Origin: Zeugodacus cucurbitae | Taxonomy: Eukaryota > Arthropoda > Insecta > Diptera > Tephritidae | Length of the DNA: 64,000 nt | NCBI RefSeq assembly: GCF_028554725.1 | Contig: NC_071671.1 | Location: 10,288,001-10,352,000, forward strand | Direction: 5' to 3' | Part shown: one piece after another, positions 12,563 through 23,854 of the stretch | Layout of the letters: each line of letters begins with the position of its first letter | How positions within the stretch are numbered: the stretch's first letter is position 1 | Notes under the pieces: model-generated | Told to the model about the DNA's origin: nothing | The model's input: only the letters and a program-made list of their open reading frames with translations | Database searches by the model: none | Translations under genes and position numbers: made by a program

Positions 12563-12871
12563 ATGACTTCGCTAATAAAACGCGTTATTCCCACATTGGA
12601 TCGCATTTTGGTGCGACGCGCAGAGGCAGCTAACGTCACCAAAGGTGGCATCGTTCTCACCGAGAAGGGTGTGGAACGTATGGTGGAGGGTACTGTTGTG
12701 GCCGTCGGTCCCGGTTCGCGTAACCCACAGAGCGGCAATTACATACCGATTGGCGTGAAGGAGGGTGATCGTGTGCTGCTGCCAAAATATGGTGGCACAC
12801 GCGTCGACATGGAGGACCAGAAAGAGTATGTGCTCTATCGCGAGGCGGATATTTTGGCTAAATTGGAGTAG
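12563..12871 (+). CDS. Hsp10: 10 kDa heat shock protein (mitochondrial chaperonin 10, GroES family)
   Basis: Chaperonin 10 forms a seven-membered lid on Hsp60 in the mitochondrial matrix and closes the folding chamber. The 102-residue frame has the normal length and no intron. It starts MTSLIKRVIPTLDRILVRR and shows the Hsp60-binding mobile loop (TKGGIVLTEKG, about residues 26-36). It also has the conserved core VVAVGPGSRNP, the GVKEGDRVLLPKYGGT strand and roof segment, and the fly-type end READILAKLE. The basic, Ser/Thr-bearing N-terminus fits the usual non-cleaved targeting signal. The ATG at 12563 is the first in frame and matches family length. Its ending (VDMEDQKEYVLYREADILAKLE region) recalls the second, divergent fly Hsp10 copy (CG9920 type) more than CG11267, from memory. 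It is more GC-rich than its surroundings. The gene lies wholly inside an igloo intron on the same strand, so it probably has its own promoter. Confidence 0.93.
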   Translation: MTSLIKRVIPTLDRILVRRAEAANVTKGGIVLTEKGVERMVEGTVVAVGPGSRNPQSGNYIPIGVKEGDRVLLPKYGGTRVDMEDQKEYVLYREADILAKLE

Positions 12872-12961
12872 TCAACCTTTAGCTGGGGCACGGCAGTTGA
12901 GCAACGGGAGAATATTTGTAAAGCAAATTGATGAGCGATTTTAATTAACTTTAATTTATGG

Positions 12962-12967
12962 AATAAA
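12962..12967 (+). terminator. Poly(A) signal of Hsp10
   Basis: AATAAA lies about 90 bases after the Hsp10 stop codon, followed by a second overlapping AATAAA-like copy and a T/G-rich stretch. It gives a short 3' UTR. Because the gene sits inside an igloo intron, this signal must not terminate the igloo transcript every time. Confidence 0.6.
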
Positions 12968-12989
12968 ATAAATTTCTTTGTTCATATGA

Positions 12990-13470
12990 AGTGAAAGAGC
13001 GGGTGTGCTTCCTTTATTCGTTGCAGCCAGTGGTAGTCAGCAGGTTATGTATGTGGGCACAGTTTGTGCTGAATTAAGTAGTTTGAAGTGTATTTAAAAT
13101 ATTTATTTATGCTTAATTTGAGAAACCTAAGCTGCATTCTATTTATTCTTTGAGTACTGGTTGTGATTAAATAGTTCCAAATGGCAGAAGACTTTCTACT
13201 GCAAGTTAAGATGAGTGCTGTGGCACGTTAGATTATAGTATAGACTTGATTGATCTTGGTTATTATATTGACTTTGACTACCTAAACCTTGCACTCGATA
13301 TAGCCCACGGCTCGATATAATTTTCTGCGACCTATAATGGATTCACGAAGTCAGTTTTTCTATCCAACTCGTATCCGTCATTCGTTATTCGCTTTTAGGC
13401 TCAGAAACGTTACTAATCTACTTCATTAAAATTGAGAACATTTCTATATTAAATAACTACAAAATATAAG
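12990..13470. other. Intron sequence between Hsp10 and a transposon cluster
   Basis: No gene or clear repeat seen. Confidence 0.35.
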
Positions 13471-13477
13471 TAATTAA

Positions 13478-15090
13478 GGGACAGCAAACGGCGCTATATT
13501 TTTCCCACTCTTTTGACATTTATCTTCAGTAAGGTTTCCCATTTCATCATGGAAAGATATACGATCCAATAGCGAGTCGAAATTATTGAAATTTACTACC
13601 GAAATTCGGAGTCAGTGGCCTCAACTATAAGAGCGGATTTTCATCGACAAATCATCTTCAGTGATTAGGCTCATTTCTGGCAGAATGGCTGGTCAATAAG
13701 CAAAATATGCGTTAGTTAGGCAGCAATCTACACGGACTCCATGAGACACCATTGCATCTCGAAAAAATTACTTTAATACTCTTCAGTAATGATCAACACC
13801 GACACGTTACTGTGAATTAGTATCGCTACCGCTCAATAATAACCGAATATTTTTGAACCAAATTGGATGATATGGACTTGGAAAATATGTGGTTAAAAAC
13901 AGGACGGCGCCACAAGCCGCACGGCGAATATCTTCTTCTTGACTGGCGTAAACACCGCTTACGCAGTTATAGCCGAGTCCGCAACAGCGCGCCACGCACC
14001 TCTCCTTTTGGCAGTTTGGCGCCAATTGGTAATACCAAGTGAAGACAGGTCCTTCTCCATCTGGTACTTCCTGTTCCTCCCTCCTCCTCCTCTTCCGCCT
14101 CCCTCTTCCTCGGCTTCCACCAGCGGGTACTGCATCGAATACTTTCAGAGCTGGAGCACTTTCGTCCATTCGAACAACATGACCTAGCCAGCTTAACCGC
14201 TGTCTTTTTATTCGCTGGACTATGTCAATGTCGTCGAATAACGCATACAGCTCATCATTCCATCGTCTGCGGTATTCGCCGTTGCCAATGCTCAAGGGAC
14301 CATAAATCTTCCGTAAAACCTTTCTCTCGAAAACTCCTAGTGCCGTCTCATCGGATGTTGACACCGTCCACGCTTCTGCACCATAAAGTAGGACGGGAAT
14401 GATGAGGAACTTGTAGAGTTTGGTTTTTGTTCGTCGAGAGAGGACTTTACTTTTCAATTGCCTACTCAGTCCATAGTAACACCTGGTGGCAAGAGTGATT
14501 TTGCGTTCGATTTCAAGGCTGACATTATTATCGGTGTTGATGCTGGTGCCTAGGTATACGGATAGGAAATTATCTACAACATCAAAGTTATGAGTGACAT
14601 GAGAGCCAAGACGCGAATGCGCTGACTGTTTATTTGATGACAGGAGATATTTCGTCTTATCCTCGTTCAACACCAGACCCATTCGCTACGCTTCCCAATC
14701 CAGGCGGGAAAAAGCAGAGCTAACGGCGCGAATATCACAACCGATTTATTGAAAACCAAGTTTGGTGAACATGTTATCTCACGAAATGGCCAGTCAATTG
14801 GCCGCCTCGGTCGTGCGATTTGACGCCGTTAGACTATTTCCTGTGGGGCTACGCCAAGTCTATGGTCTATGCCAACAAGCCAGCGACTATTGATGAACTT
14901 CTTGCGAATATCGAATATGAAATTGCATCAGTATCGGCCGATTTATGCTTGAAAAGGGTCCCCATTAAGCCCATAACAGAATTTGTCGTTCCATTATTTT
15001 TGCTGTTAGCTTGAGCCAAAGTTCGCTTTGAAGTAGTAACAAATATAAATACAACTCTGTCAGCAAAGGGCGCCTTTCCAATCTACAAAA
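13478..15090 (+). mobile_element. Tc1/mariner-superfamily element, internally deleted and split by an RTE insertion
   Basis: The left part, 13478-13932, starts a frame MERYTIQ and within about 40 codons reaches IIFSD-AHFW, the first catalytic aspartate. In relatives this lies well over a hundred residues in, so the DNA-binding region is deleted. The right part, 14737-15090, continues with TTDLLKT.. and then TPLDYFLWGYAKSMVY, with stops. The same two blocks occur in the copy at 42783-43623. An RTE-like element occupies 13933-14722, between two copies of ACGGCGAATATC-type sequence. The target codons at the join read ..GATSRTANITTDLL. Confidence 0.75.
13933..14722 (-). mobile_element. 5'-truncated RTE-like non-LTR retrotransposon with target-site duplication
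   Basis: On the minus strand the frame from 14682 gives the C-terminal part of a reverse-transcriptase polyprotein. It reads MGLVLNEDKTKYLL, then LIIPVLLYGAEAWT, NGEYRRRWNDELYALF, and IKRQRLSWLGHVVRMDESAP, followed by a PAGGSRGRGR basic segment. Frame changes follow the basic tract. The 3' end lies at the low-coordinate side, at TCTTCTTCTTGACTGGCG. Flanks 13921-13932 (ACGGCGAATATC) and 14723-14736 (ACGGCGCGAATATC) look like the duplicated target, inside a Tc1-like transposase sequence. The RTE assignment is by resemblance. Confidence 0.8.
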
Positions 15091-15099
15091 ACTTGCTGA

Positions 15100-16735
15100 C
15101 AGGTCACACACAGATACTTATGGAGGCATATACTCATATGTATCTCTTAACTTTTTGCACTGAAAACTTCAAAATGAGCAAAGTTTTTGCCCTTGCTGTT
15201 GACAAGTGCTTTCTTACTTTTATTCGGGCAGCTTGGGTAGCTTGTCAAGTCGAACTTTTTTCGCTGCATATGCTTATGTTTCTACTAGAAGTCTATATAC
15301 ATATATACTTATATATATATATATATATACAGTTATGCGATTCACAAAGTAAAGAAAAAAACACTTGAACTCTGACACACTTCACAAACTCACACGCACA
15401 CTCGAGTGCCGCGATATGTGGCACTTGCTTGCTTGCTGCCGAGTTTGCGAATAGCTGAAGTCAAACGACAGCGCCGCCAACAAATTAAAAATGAATGCAA
15501 AGCCTAGGGCTTTGAGTGCAACAGTGGCACCAGTCGCCAGGTCCTTGTGCCGCTGAGAGGCAAGGCGCGAGGTATTTCTTCATACGGCACCCTTAAAGCT
15601 ACAAATTATTTCTGTTGCTTTAGCATTTCGCATAGTTTGTCTTATTAACTGACATTTCAGTGTCTTTGCGCCGCACTCCACCGCGCTTCGCTCACAACGC
15701 CACTTTTACTTTTGTAGCAAGTAATTTTAGCTGAAATTGCTGTACTTTTGCGCGAAGTTGTCAACACCAGCGCGGCTTGCCACACGACACACCTCTCTTC
15801 TTTGCCAGCCAAAAATATTCGACTTGCCAAACAACTTGTTGTTATTGTTATTGTACTTGCACTTGTTACTATTACTATTAGCGTAATTGTTGTTGCTTGT
15901 TTTCTCGGTTTCTCTATTTCGATGCTATAAATTTGCATTTGTTGTCAGTTAGCGCGCCTGCAACGCAACGGTGTTGGCGGCGGAAGTGTCAGCGGCAACG
16001 CAGCCAAGAGTTTGAAGTGTCACTATGTGGAAGTGGAAGTGACAATGACAGCCAGCGCCACTGACAACAGCACAAGCACTGGCATTTGCACTCAAACTAT
16101 GGTGAGACTAGAGAGATCTGCTAGTGGGTGGTGACGCAGTGTAGTTGCAGCTGTCAGCCGTTAAGAAGCAAGCATTGCGCTGAGTTAGGTACTGAGTAGT
16201 ACAATTCATGCCTCCAAGTGTATGTAAAAATAGCACACACATTTGTTTGTTACCTAACACCTCCGTGCGCTGTACTTTTTGAGCACTCTAAGTAGCTCAT
16301 TAGCTGCGTGCGGCACTGGTTGGTGCGCCTCTGACGCGAATACTGTCAATCTAAGCGTATACATTTAGCTACCAGACACTTTCTGACTTGCATGCCTGGC
16401 GTGTGTACTTGAAAACTTTGCAAGAAACGATTTTGTAATGAGATGACCTTAATTATTTGTGATTTAACTCAAAATAATATATGTATGTTCATGTGTGCTA
16501 ATAGCCTAGAAATTGCGGCTTTCATTTTGAAGAAAAATAGAAGATGTATTTTTAAGCTTTTTCTCACTAATGGCAACGGTACAAATACGATGTTGGAAGT
16601 ATATTATGGCATACATGAACAAATAATTTCCATATAATGGTGACTATATGCTGTATACACACAACTCTCTTCATAAGAAGAAACAAGGAGAAATACCGAT
16701 AGGAATATATTCGGTTTTAGGGATGTTCGAGAAAT
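15100..16735. other. Intron sequence with a GC-richer segment
   Basis: A (TA)n run lies near 15305-15330. From about 15370 to 16400 the base composition rises in G+C and the sequence is unusually free of recognisable transposons. No coding exon was found there. It could be a regulatory region or alternative promoter of igloo; this is inference only. Confidence 0.3.
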
Positions 16736-16740
16736 TACAA

Positions 16741-17600
16741 ATCAACTAAACTCGTTTTTGTTATTGATTCACAATATTTTCGCAAATGTTGGCCGCGGTT
16801 ATGTCTCAGATGGCCCATCCGTTGAGTCCAATTTTCGATGAATGACGAATGACATACGTTATGTTTTTCTTCAAGGCCCACATCGAAGCGGAAAATGTAT
16901 AACGGTATCACAGGAAAATGTATAACGGTGTGATCTTGGTGGACAATCAACCGGCTCAAAATATGAAATATCGCTCAGTTCAGTTCAGGCATCAAATTGT
17001 CAGTTATCAAGATAACGGTCGACTTTGTCGGTTACGTTTTCACCGGCATCATGTTGGAATAAATATGGATCGATAATTCCACCGAGCCAAAACCACCGGA
17101 TGAAATGGCAGGTCTCGAATCTCTTCAGATTGCTTTTTGTCCTAAATGTGGCAATTTTGCTGGTTTACATACCCATTGAGTCAGAAATGGACCTCATCGC
17201 TAAACAGAATTTGGCTCGAATTCGTCGTATCTTCTTGGAACTTTTCAAGAGCCGATAGAGCGAAGCGATATCTCTTGCGAAGGTCGAGCGGCTTCAGTTC
17301 TTACACAAGCTGTATTTTGTACGCTTTCAATTTAAGATCTCGACGTAAAATGCGCCAAGTCGTTCCATATGTCAATCCGAGTTGTTGCTAACAGAATCAA
17401 CTCTCCACGGTTTTCGTGTATACTCTCAGCAACGGCTAAATTTTCTTCAATGCGTGCTGGAAGTGGTCTATTCGATAGAATATTATCCGAGTCTCAAAAT
17501 GGGTGATGGTTTTGCGAATAGTACGCTCAGTAGGCCGATTTTGTTGACCATGAATTCAACGAAGCCCGTGAAACATTTTTTTTACAGAACATACATTTTC
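16741..17600 (-). pseudogene. Degenerate Tc1-like transposase, second subfamily
   Basis: Minus-strand reading across several frames gives YGTTWRILRRDLKLKAYKIQ, then ILFSDEVHF with the first catalytic aspartate, and at the far end ENWTQRMGHLRHNRGQHLRK, the usual C-terminus of this transposase type. The middle is rearranged and stops are frequent. A relative lies at 40330-40830. Confidence 0.7.
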
Positions 17601-17854
17601 GTAACAAAGTTGAATAATTGTAAGCAATGTTCAGGCGCAAGTATGACAGCTTTACACGATTCACGCGTGATCAGTAAAAAATGGCCTCTACTTGGATCAC
17701 CCGATATTTAACATCGTATTGGACACCATAATGGAAAATACTACCCGCAAAAAAAGGAATAAGCTGGGATCTAAATAGACAGATCGAGGACCTACACCTT
17801 TGCTGACATGGCGAAAAAAACTCGCCATCGGCAAAATCATAGAAATACGTATCA

Positions 17855-18155
17855 CCAGCAAATTAACACGCGGAACTTTTAAAAAATATTCAATTCCAAT
17901 ATGGAATCTCGCAGCCTCCGTCATCCAAAAGTTTTACAAACTGATATCTTCACAACATTTGCCGCATTTTCTGGCCCATCACCGTCACTAACACGGACTT
18001 CTGGTCACACACAAACCAAACAGCCTTGTGGGCCGTAATTCTCAAAAGAAAATGGTGCTGGCTCGGGTATCTTCTGAGACGAGTTCCAAATTGTAAAAAG
18101 CTATCGACTGGAATCCACAAGGCAGCCGAAGGAAAGCACGACGCGCTCTAACCTG
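17855..18155 (+). pseudogene. Non-LTR reverse-transcriptase C-terminal remnant
   Basis: In shifting plus-strand frames it reads SVIQKFYKLISSQHLPHFL, then VTNTDFWSHTNQTAL, KRKWCWLGYLLRR and DWNPQGSRRKARRALT. This series (KxWxWxGHxLR, then WNPQGxRxxGRP) is typical of the tail of RTE/endonuclease-RT polyproteins. The family differs from the 13.9 kb copy. Confidence 0.6.
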
Positions 18156-18159
18156 AAAA

Positions 18160-20080
18160 AAAATTTAGTCAACAAAATATAATAATAATTTTATGCATTC
18201 GGTTTGGTTCGAATCGACCAAGTAGTTACTGAGGACTTTAACCTCAAAGTAAGCAGTGCCTCGTCCATTGCCCAACTTTTATACCGATTCGCACGCAACC
18301 ATGCGCTATCATCTACTACTACTGCATAATTTAATATTCATATCCTACCTACTACCTACCTCCCGTTATTACAAACATTTCGTGGCCGTGGAGACCAAAG
18401 GAACAAGTGCAAAATATGAAAATAATTGCGAAATTAATCAAACTCTCGATTTGTTGTTGATTTCATGGAATTAATGTAGCACACAAAATTTCATTTTACC
18501 CGCAAGCACCATTAAATTGCTGATAATTTACAAATATTATATATAAATAAACAGATATCCAGCTTGTGTCCATCAACAGACTATCTTTGATCTGCAAACG
18601 AGCTCGCTCCACCCCGGCATTAAACAAATTAACTCCCTTTGCTGTAGCCGGAGTAAGGGTTTCAACCTGCTCGATTTCACAACAGAATCAGTTAGATAAA
18701 TGTGCCGTTGTGGCGATAATCAACAGCGCCACCACAACAATAGCAAATGTCACACTAATTGCCAACAAAACGGCAAATATTTAGCTATTCATGCTTTGTT
18801 ACACCAAAAACAACTCGCTTGTGTACGACATTTTGCGGGCCAAAAGCCACGCGGGAAGGCGAGTGCGACATTTTGAGCGCGAACGAACATTTCATATGGA
18901 CATAACCGCAAAAGCAGCGAACAAAAGCCACGCACACACACTAATGCCACGGCGCTTTAGAAAAGAGCATGGGTGAAGTGGGTGTGGGTTCGGGGCGCCA
19001 AACAATAGTGGCTCAATTAAAACCACACGCCGGCGCTGAGTGAGCGCGTGCCTTCGCGCCTTTGCTTGCGCTACTAACTAATATTAATGTAAGCTGCGGC
19101 GCATTAAAGCAGTAAAGTGGATGAGCGGGCGGAAGGGCGAGCCCTGACAGCGAATGCCAAACAAAGCAAATCCTTTTATACCAGACACTTTTGGCGTGCT
19201 TTTATGGCTGCCACCATCCAATTCGGCAGTGCATTAAAGGATCCACCAGCTGGTTCGCACTTTCCAAATTAGTACGCCGTTGAGTTTGTAGCCAAGCGGC
19301 GCACTAACACTTCCAGCGCACGCCATAAAATTCAAAAAAACTTATGGTCAGCACATGTTGGCAGCCATATAATTTTATATAGTCAAACACATTTACACAC
19401 ACACACACATATGTGCCGCATTTGTTGTCGGCTTTACAAGTAATTTTCGGAGCTTATTAGTTGGCACGCTGTTGTGTAGCAATAAGGTCGAGTCATATGA
19501 GCATTGTATAGTTTAATTATGTCGAATTCCACTGTACGATAATAACAAAAACAATATAGTTTTGTTGTTTTCACCACTAACAAGCAATTTGCTGCTGCTA
19601 TTTAATGCTTTCGAGTGCATAAAACTTGATGCCATCACAACGCACCACCCACCACATTGGAATTTTGGTGCATACAAAGCGGGTTATATTAAAAAATCAA
19701 ACCAACCAAATTTGTTGTAGCTCATGTTTGTGTTGCGGTTTTAGGCACAGGCTGCAAGCTGTGGCATTTCCGCTCATTAGCTATTGGTATTTGTATGGCA
19801 ACGCTTTGCAAAAGGTTTCTAAATTAAATTTACATTTTTATGGCAGGTATACATATATAATAGAAAATACATCGGAATTCCGCTTTTGGTTCTGCTTCTA
19901 CGTTTTCAGCCGTGCCGATTGAGTACGTGGATATTAATTCATAGTTTCAGTACTTAAATATCGACAAAAACGCGAGTTTATTATAAATGTTGGTGTTTAT
20001 TAACAAACTTTTGATATTCAAACAACTTTCTTAAATTTTCTGAAACACTCCTTTTTTTGTGTTTATAGAGATATCACATT
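18160..20080. other. Intron sequence, partly GC-richer
   Basis: No gene recognised. A short DINE-like scrap lies near 18200-18240 (TTCGAATCGACCAAGTAGTT). From about 18590 to 19330 the G+C content is higher and there are no clear repeats. Small open frames look like chance. Confidence 0.35.
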
Positions 20081-20084
20081 GTTT

Positions 20085-21360
20085 TTGTACTCTCGCAACA
20101 TGTTGCAAAGATAGTGGTATAGTTTTGTTCACCTAGCGGTTGTATCCAAAATTAAACGAGTTAGATATAGAAATCAGTGGAATTGAAATCAGGATGCCTG
20201 TCTGTCCGTCCGAGAAAGCCATAACTAGAGTGAAAATTGAGATATCTTAATGAAATTTGGGACACGTGTTCCTTAAGAAGGTAGATGGGCACAATCGGAC
20301 CACTGTCACGCCCACCAAATGGCGATAACCAAAAACCAGCAAAGAGCTTTAACTAAGCCATAGATCAAGATATACAATTTGATACAAAGGATCGCAGCAC
20401 TAAGAAAGGGCATATTTGAATGTAATCTTTTTGAGAAAGTGTAGCGTAGTCCCGCCCCTTATATATATATATATTTGACGTAGAAACCGCTTTTAGCGAT
20501 TATAGCCGAATCCACCAGAGCGCGTCACTCATTCCTTTATTTTGCTTTTTGACGCCAACTGGAAACACCAAGTGAAGCCAGGTCACTTTGCACTTGGTCT
20601 TTCCATCGGAGTGGAGGTCGTCCTCTTCCGCGGCTTCCACCAGCGGGTACTGCATCGAATACTTTCAGAGCTGAAGCACTTTCATCCATTCGTACAACAC
20701 GACCTAGCCAGCGTAACACCTTTTGGCAAGAGTGATTCTGCGTTGGATTTCAAGGCTGACATTGTTGGTGTTGTTAACGCTGGTTCCCAAGTAGACGAAA
20801 CTATCTACTACTTCTACCCTTACTAAGTTTTTTTTCTAGAGTATGCATCTTGTAAACTACTAAATCTATATCAATTTCAACAAACCTCGGTTCGTAACAT
20901 CTTGGCATTCCAATGGCAAATTTTGAAAATGGGAGACACCGGTTCCCAACCACGCCTACTTTCCTGCTGCCACAATTTTGAAGTCCATCTGATTCGTTCA
21001 CTTAGCAATCTCTAAATAAAGCACCAGTGAAGATATTGGAACAAAACTTTGGGTAAATATTCTTCCCATCCTAAAATCTCCGAAATCGGACTATACAATT
21101 TCAAGGCCCCAGTTACCGAACATGAGAACCTCAGTGCTTGTGGCCAATTTTTTTAGCGAAAATATGTTTGAATCTCTTAGGTATTCTAAAAAAGATCTGA
21201 TTTTTCTACTATTGTGTCTCTATGCCAAATGGGCAAAATCGGGTCAATACTTACTGTAGCCCCCATACACTTAAAATATACGAATTTTCCAACTTATGGT
21301 GGGCTTTATACCGTATATATCGGTTAATATGTGAGATATATTAACAAAATTAAATAAACA
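20085..21360 (-). repeat. DINE/Helentron-like repeat copy, family A, reverse orientation, with RTE insertion
   Basis: The 3' end, with the hairpin GCAACATGTTGC and CTCTCGCAA, is at 20090-20107. The copy then runs through a CTGTCTGTCCGTCCG microsatellite, CCGCCC and CCACCAAATGGCG blocks, and ends near TATATCGGTTAATATGTGAG at 21318-21337. This is the order of the 33.8 kb copy, reversed. An RTE-like fragment interrupts it at about 20462-20816 between CCCTTA repeats. Confidence 0.65.
20462..20816 (-). mobile_element. 5'-truncated RTE-like fragment with (TA)n tail and CCCTTA duplication
   Basis: On the minus strand it reads LRWLGRVVRMDESASALKVF and PAGGSRGRGRPPLRWKDQVQ, the C-terminus of the same polyprotein as the 13.9 kb copy. 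The 3' end carries a (TA)n run (20461-20475), a common RTE feature. CCCTTA at 20456-20461 and 20817-20822 is the likely target duplication within a DINE-like repeat. An internal deletion joins two parts near 20715. Confidence 0.75.
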
Positions 21361-21499
21361 TATAATTTTGAATTTGATTTTGGTGGATATGAGGAAAAAC
21401 GGTGAAGGAATTACCACACCCTCCATATACTACATATTAGATTAGATTTATTAGAGGATCGCACTGCGACCTACGGTCTATTGACATTGACTACATATA

Positions 21500-21870
21500 G
21501 TGATTTTCGTTATTCTAGTGGAATATTCTTTTCAAACTCGATTTTTGATATAGCCTTTAGCTCTTTCCGCGATTTCGAATATGCTTGCGATCGACCTTTA
21601 AGATTATCTTTATTTTTTAAAATTGGAAAAATTCACACGTAGTCTTGTCTGGCGAATATGGAGGCTGGGTGAATCGTTATAGTGTTGTGTTTAGCCAAGA
21701 ATTCAGAATAACGAAATGTGTGCTTTAAACAAACGAAAATCGCCATAAGCTCATAAAAACACGCCTTACATTAGCGACTGTTACTGATAAAGTAAGCAAT
21801 GAAAATGTTTACAATTGAACTCTCCAAAAACTGGGTAATTTAAAATTTTAAGATTCCCGTTATTTTTTGA
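21500..21870 (-). pseudogene. mariner-type transposase C-terminal remnant
   Basis: On the minus strand SRKELKAISKIEFEKN and an upstream degenerate PPYS-like stretch match the end of another mariner lineage. The copy at 49490-49800 shows the same blocks more clearly. Many stops. Confidence 0.5.
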
Positions 21871-21879
21871 ACACATGTT

Positions 21880-23850
21880 GTATAGCTCCGAGTTTCTTAA
21901 ACAAGCCTAAAATATGCCAGAAACATTTGAAAAAGTTTCGTTTGGTTTTTTATCTGATTTAAGATAATAGTCATCGTGGACTGACGAGAAACCTGTTTAA
22001 TGTGCAGTTTTCATGGTGTCAAATTTAATAACACGCACAGTCAAAATGAAGAAATTTATTGCAATTTAATTATAAAATTGATATTGTCACATATATATTG
22101 TTCAAATAAGCAATCTAGTGAAAACGCACAAATTCAAGCTACATATATACCGCTTACCTAACAACTGTTAATTTAAGTGACTTTTGATGTCATTAAATTC
22201 GGCATAGTATATACAGCGCTCATGCTGGAATCTTAAATTTATAAATAATTAAACAAAAGATCACACAACAAGGTAAGTCTTCTCTTATTAAAGACAAAGA
22301 AACAGCAGTGAAGATACACATCCCCACCAACATTTATACGTGAATTGTGCTCAACATCCGCTACACCAGCCACGCCCTAAATCTGTTAGTTTTACAAACG
22401 CCGTCGAATTTTAGTTGTCGCTCCATTGTTTCCTTTGTTATTTATTGTGCATTTAGCGCTTGTCTATTTCCACCATTGTTCTAATGATCCATAAACAGCG
22501 GCAAACAGCGAAAAGCACAATAGAAAGCTACAAATTTCTTATTCTTCTTTGTTAGCTTGCCACCAACAACTAAACTGGCTATTATCCTGTGGCATTCAAA
22601 GGAGGCGTAGCGTTGCGAAACCCTCGGCTACAATAAAGGCAAAAGCGTATTGCAGATGATTTGATTTATTTCTTCACATGAAAATTTATTGACTGGCTAC
22701 GCCCGAAAATGGTACACAAAATCTGTATACTACGAGTATATGTATAGCATATAAAGGACCTCAACAATGGGGTAACTTTTGTAGGCAAACCATATTCAAT
22801 ACAATCTGGTGTGAGCGTTTGAGTATGGCTATGTGAGTTTGTGTTGTTGTATGTTGATAGTGTCCGTATATTATACCATAAATATTTACTTAACTAATTG
22901 CCTAATTAATATCCTTTGCGGTTTAACACAATTTACACAAAAACTACTGTTGTTTTTGCTCTGATGTGCGTGTCTGCCTGTGATTTTGATTTATTTGGTT
23001 GTGAAAATCACTTACGTCAGTCCAAAAGCGTTTTGGTTACACGAAGGAAAACTCAAATTAGTTTTTCGATGATTCCTATTAAATGGGTGTTTGGCATGGG
23101 AGAGTAAATTTTGTGGCAAGGTATAATTATATTTGTGGTAATAAAGGAAAACAGTTTGCTTGTTTTGTTTGTAAATTGCTTTTGGTAATTTTCATTTACT
23201 AGCTGTGAATTTGAGTTATGGGTTAATTTGTAGGATTAATGACTTACGCTCTTATTTGTTGGGCTTTTGGTGGAATTTTTTTCACGTGTAATGTGTTTGC
23301 CATTCTTGAATATTTTAATCCTTATAAATGCTTGGTTATTTATTATATTTTGAATGCGAAACGTCTTGTGGGTTGTACATTTTTCAAGAAAGCTCTCTTC
23401 ACCAGCTCATAGACACACCATCAGCTCCAGTTTTCTTTAACTAGTTGGTAGCTAGGGTCTTTAAATAATAAACCCACCCCTTTGTAGAGTAACTGAGTAA
23501 AAATTTAATTGTATTTTTTTAATATTCATATATACCCATAGAGTTAAATATTTCGAAACATTCTAATTCCAAGTAGAAAGCTTTCAAAGCTTAAACCAAG
23601 CGAATGCTCCATTGCATTTTTAATTAAACATAATTTCTTTCTTAATGCCTTACTTACACAAAATAAATTAATAAATGCACACTTTTTCCATACAGCCCTT
23701 TTTCTTTGCGCAAGTTTTTCTGTCCTCCAGCCACAAAACACGAATGAGTAACATTTTGGCCTGAAGCTTTACCACACAAAGCACAAAGCAAAAGCCTTTC
23801 AATACTATCAAATGCAAAAGTTCTGTACACATACGTAGAATTGATACAAG
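21880..23850. other. Intron sequence, nothing recognised
   Basis: No gene, repeat relative or RNA gene seen. Small open frames (for example 22916-23107) lack any family feature. Confidence 0.35.
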
Positions 23851-23854
23851 CAAA

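Noticed and set aside
12529..12738. Minus-strand frame opposite Hsp10
   Set aside because: Antisense shadow of the Hsp10 coding sequence.
18200..18230. GGTTCGAATC, resembling a tRNA T-loop
   Set aside because: No pairing T-stem or acceptor arm, and the sequence matches a block of the family A repeat (ATCGGTCGAGTAGTTCCTGAG type).
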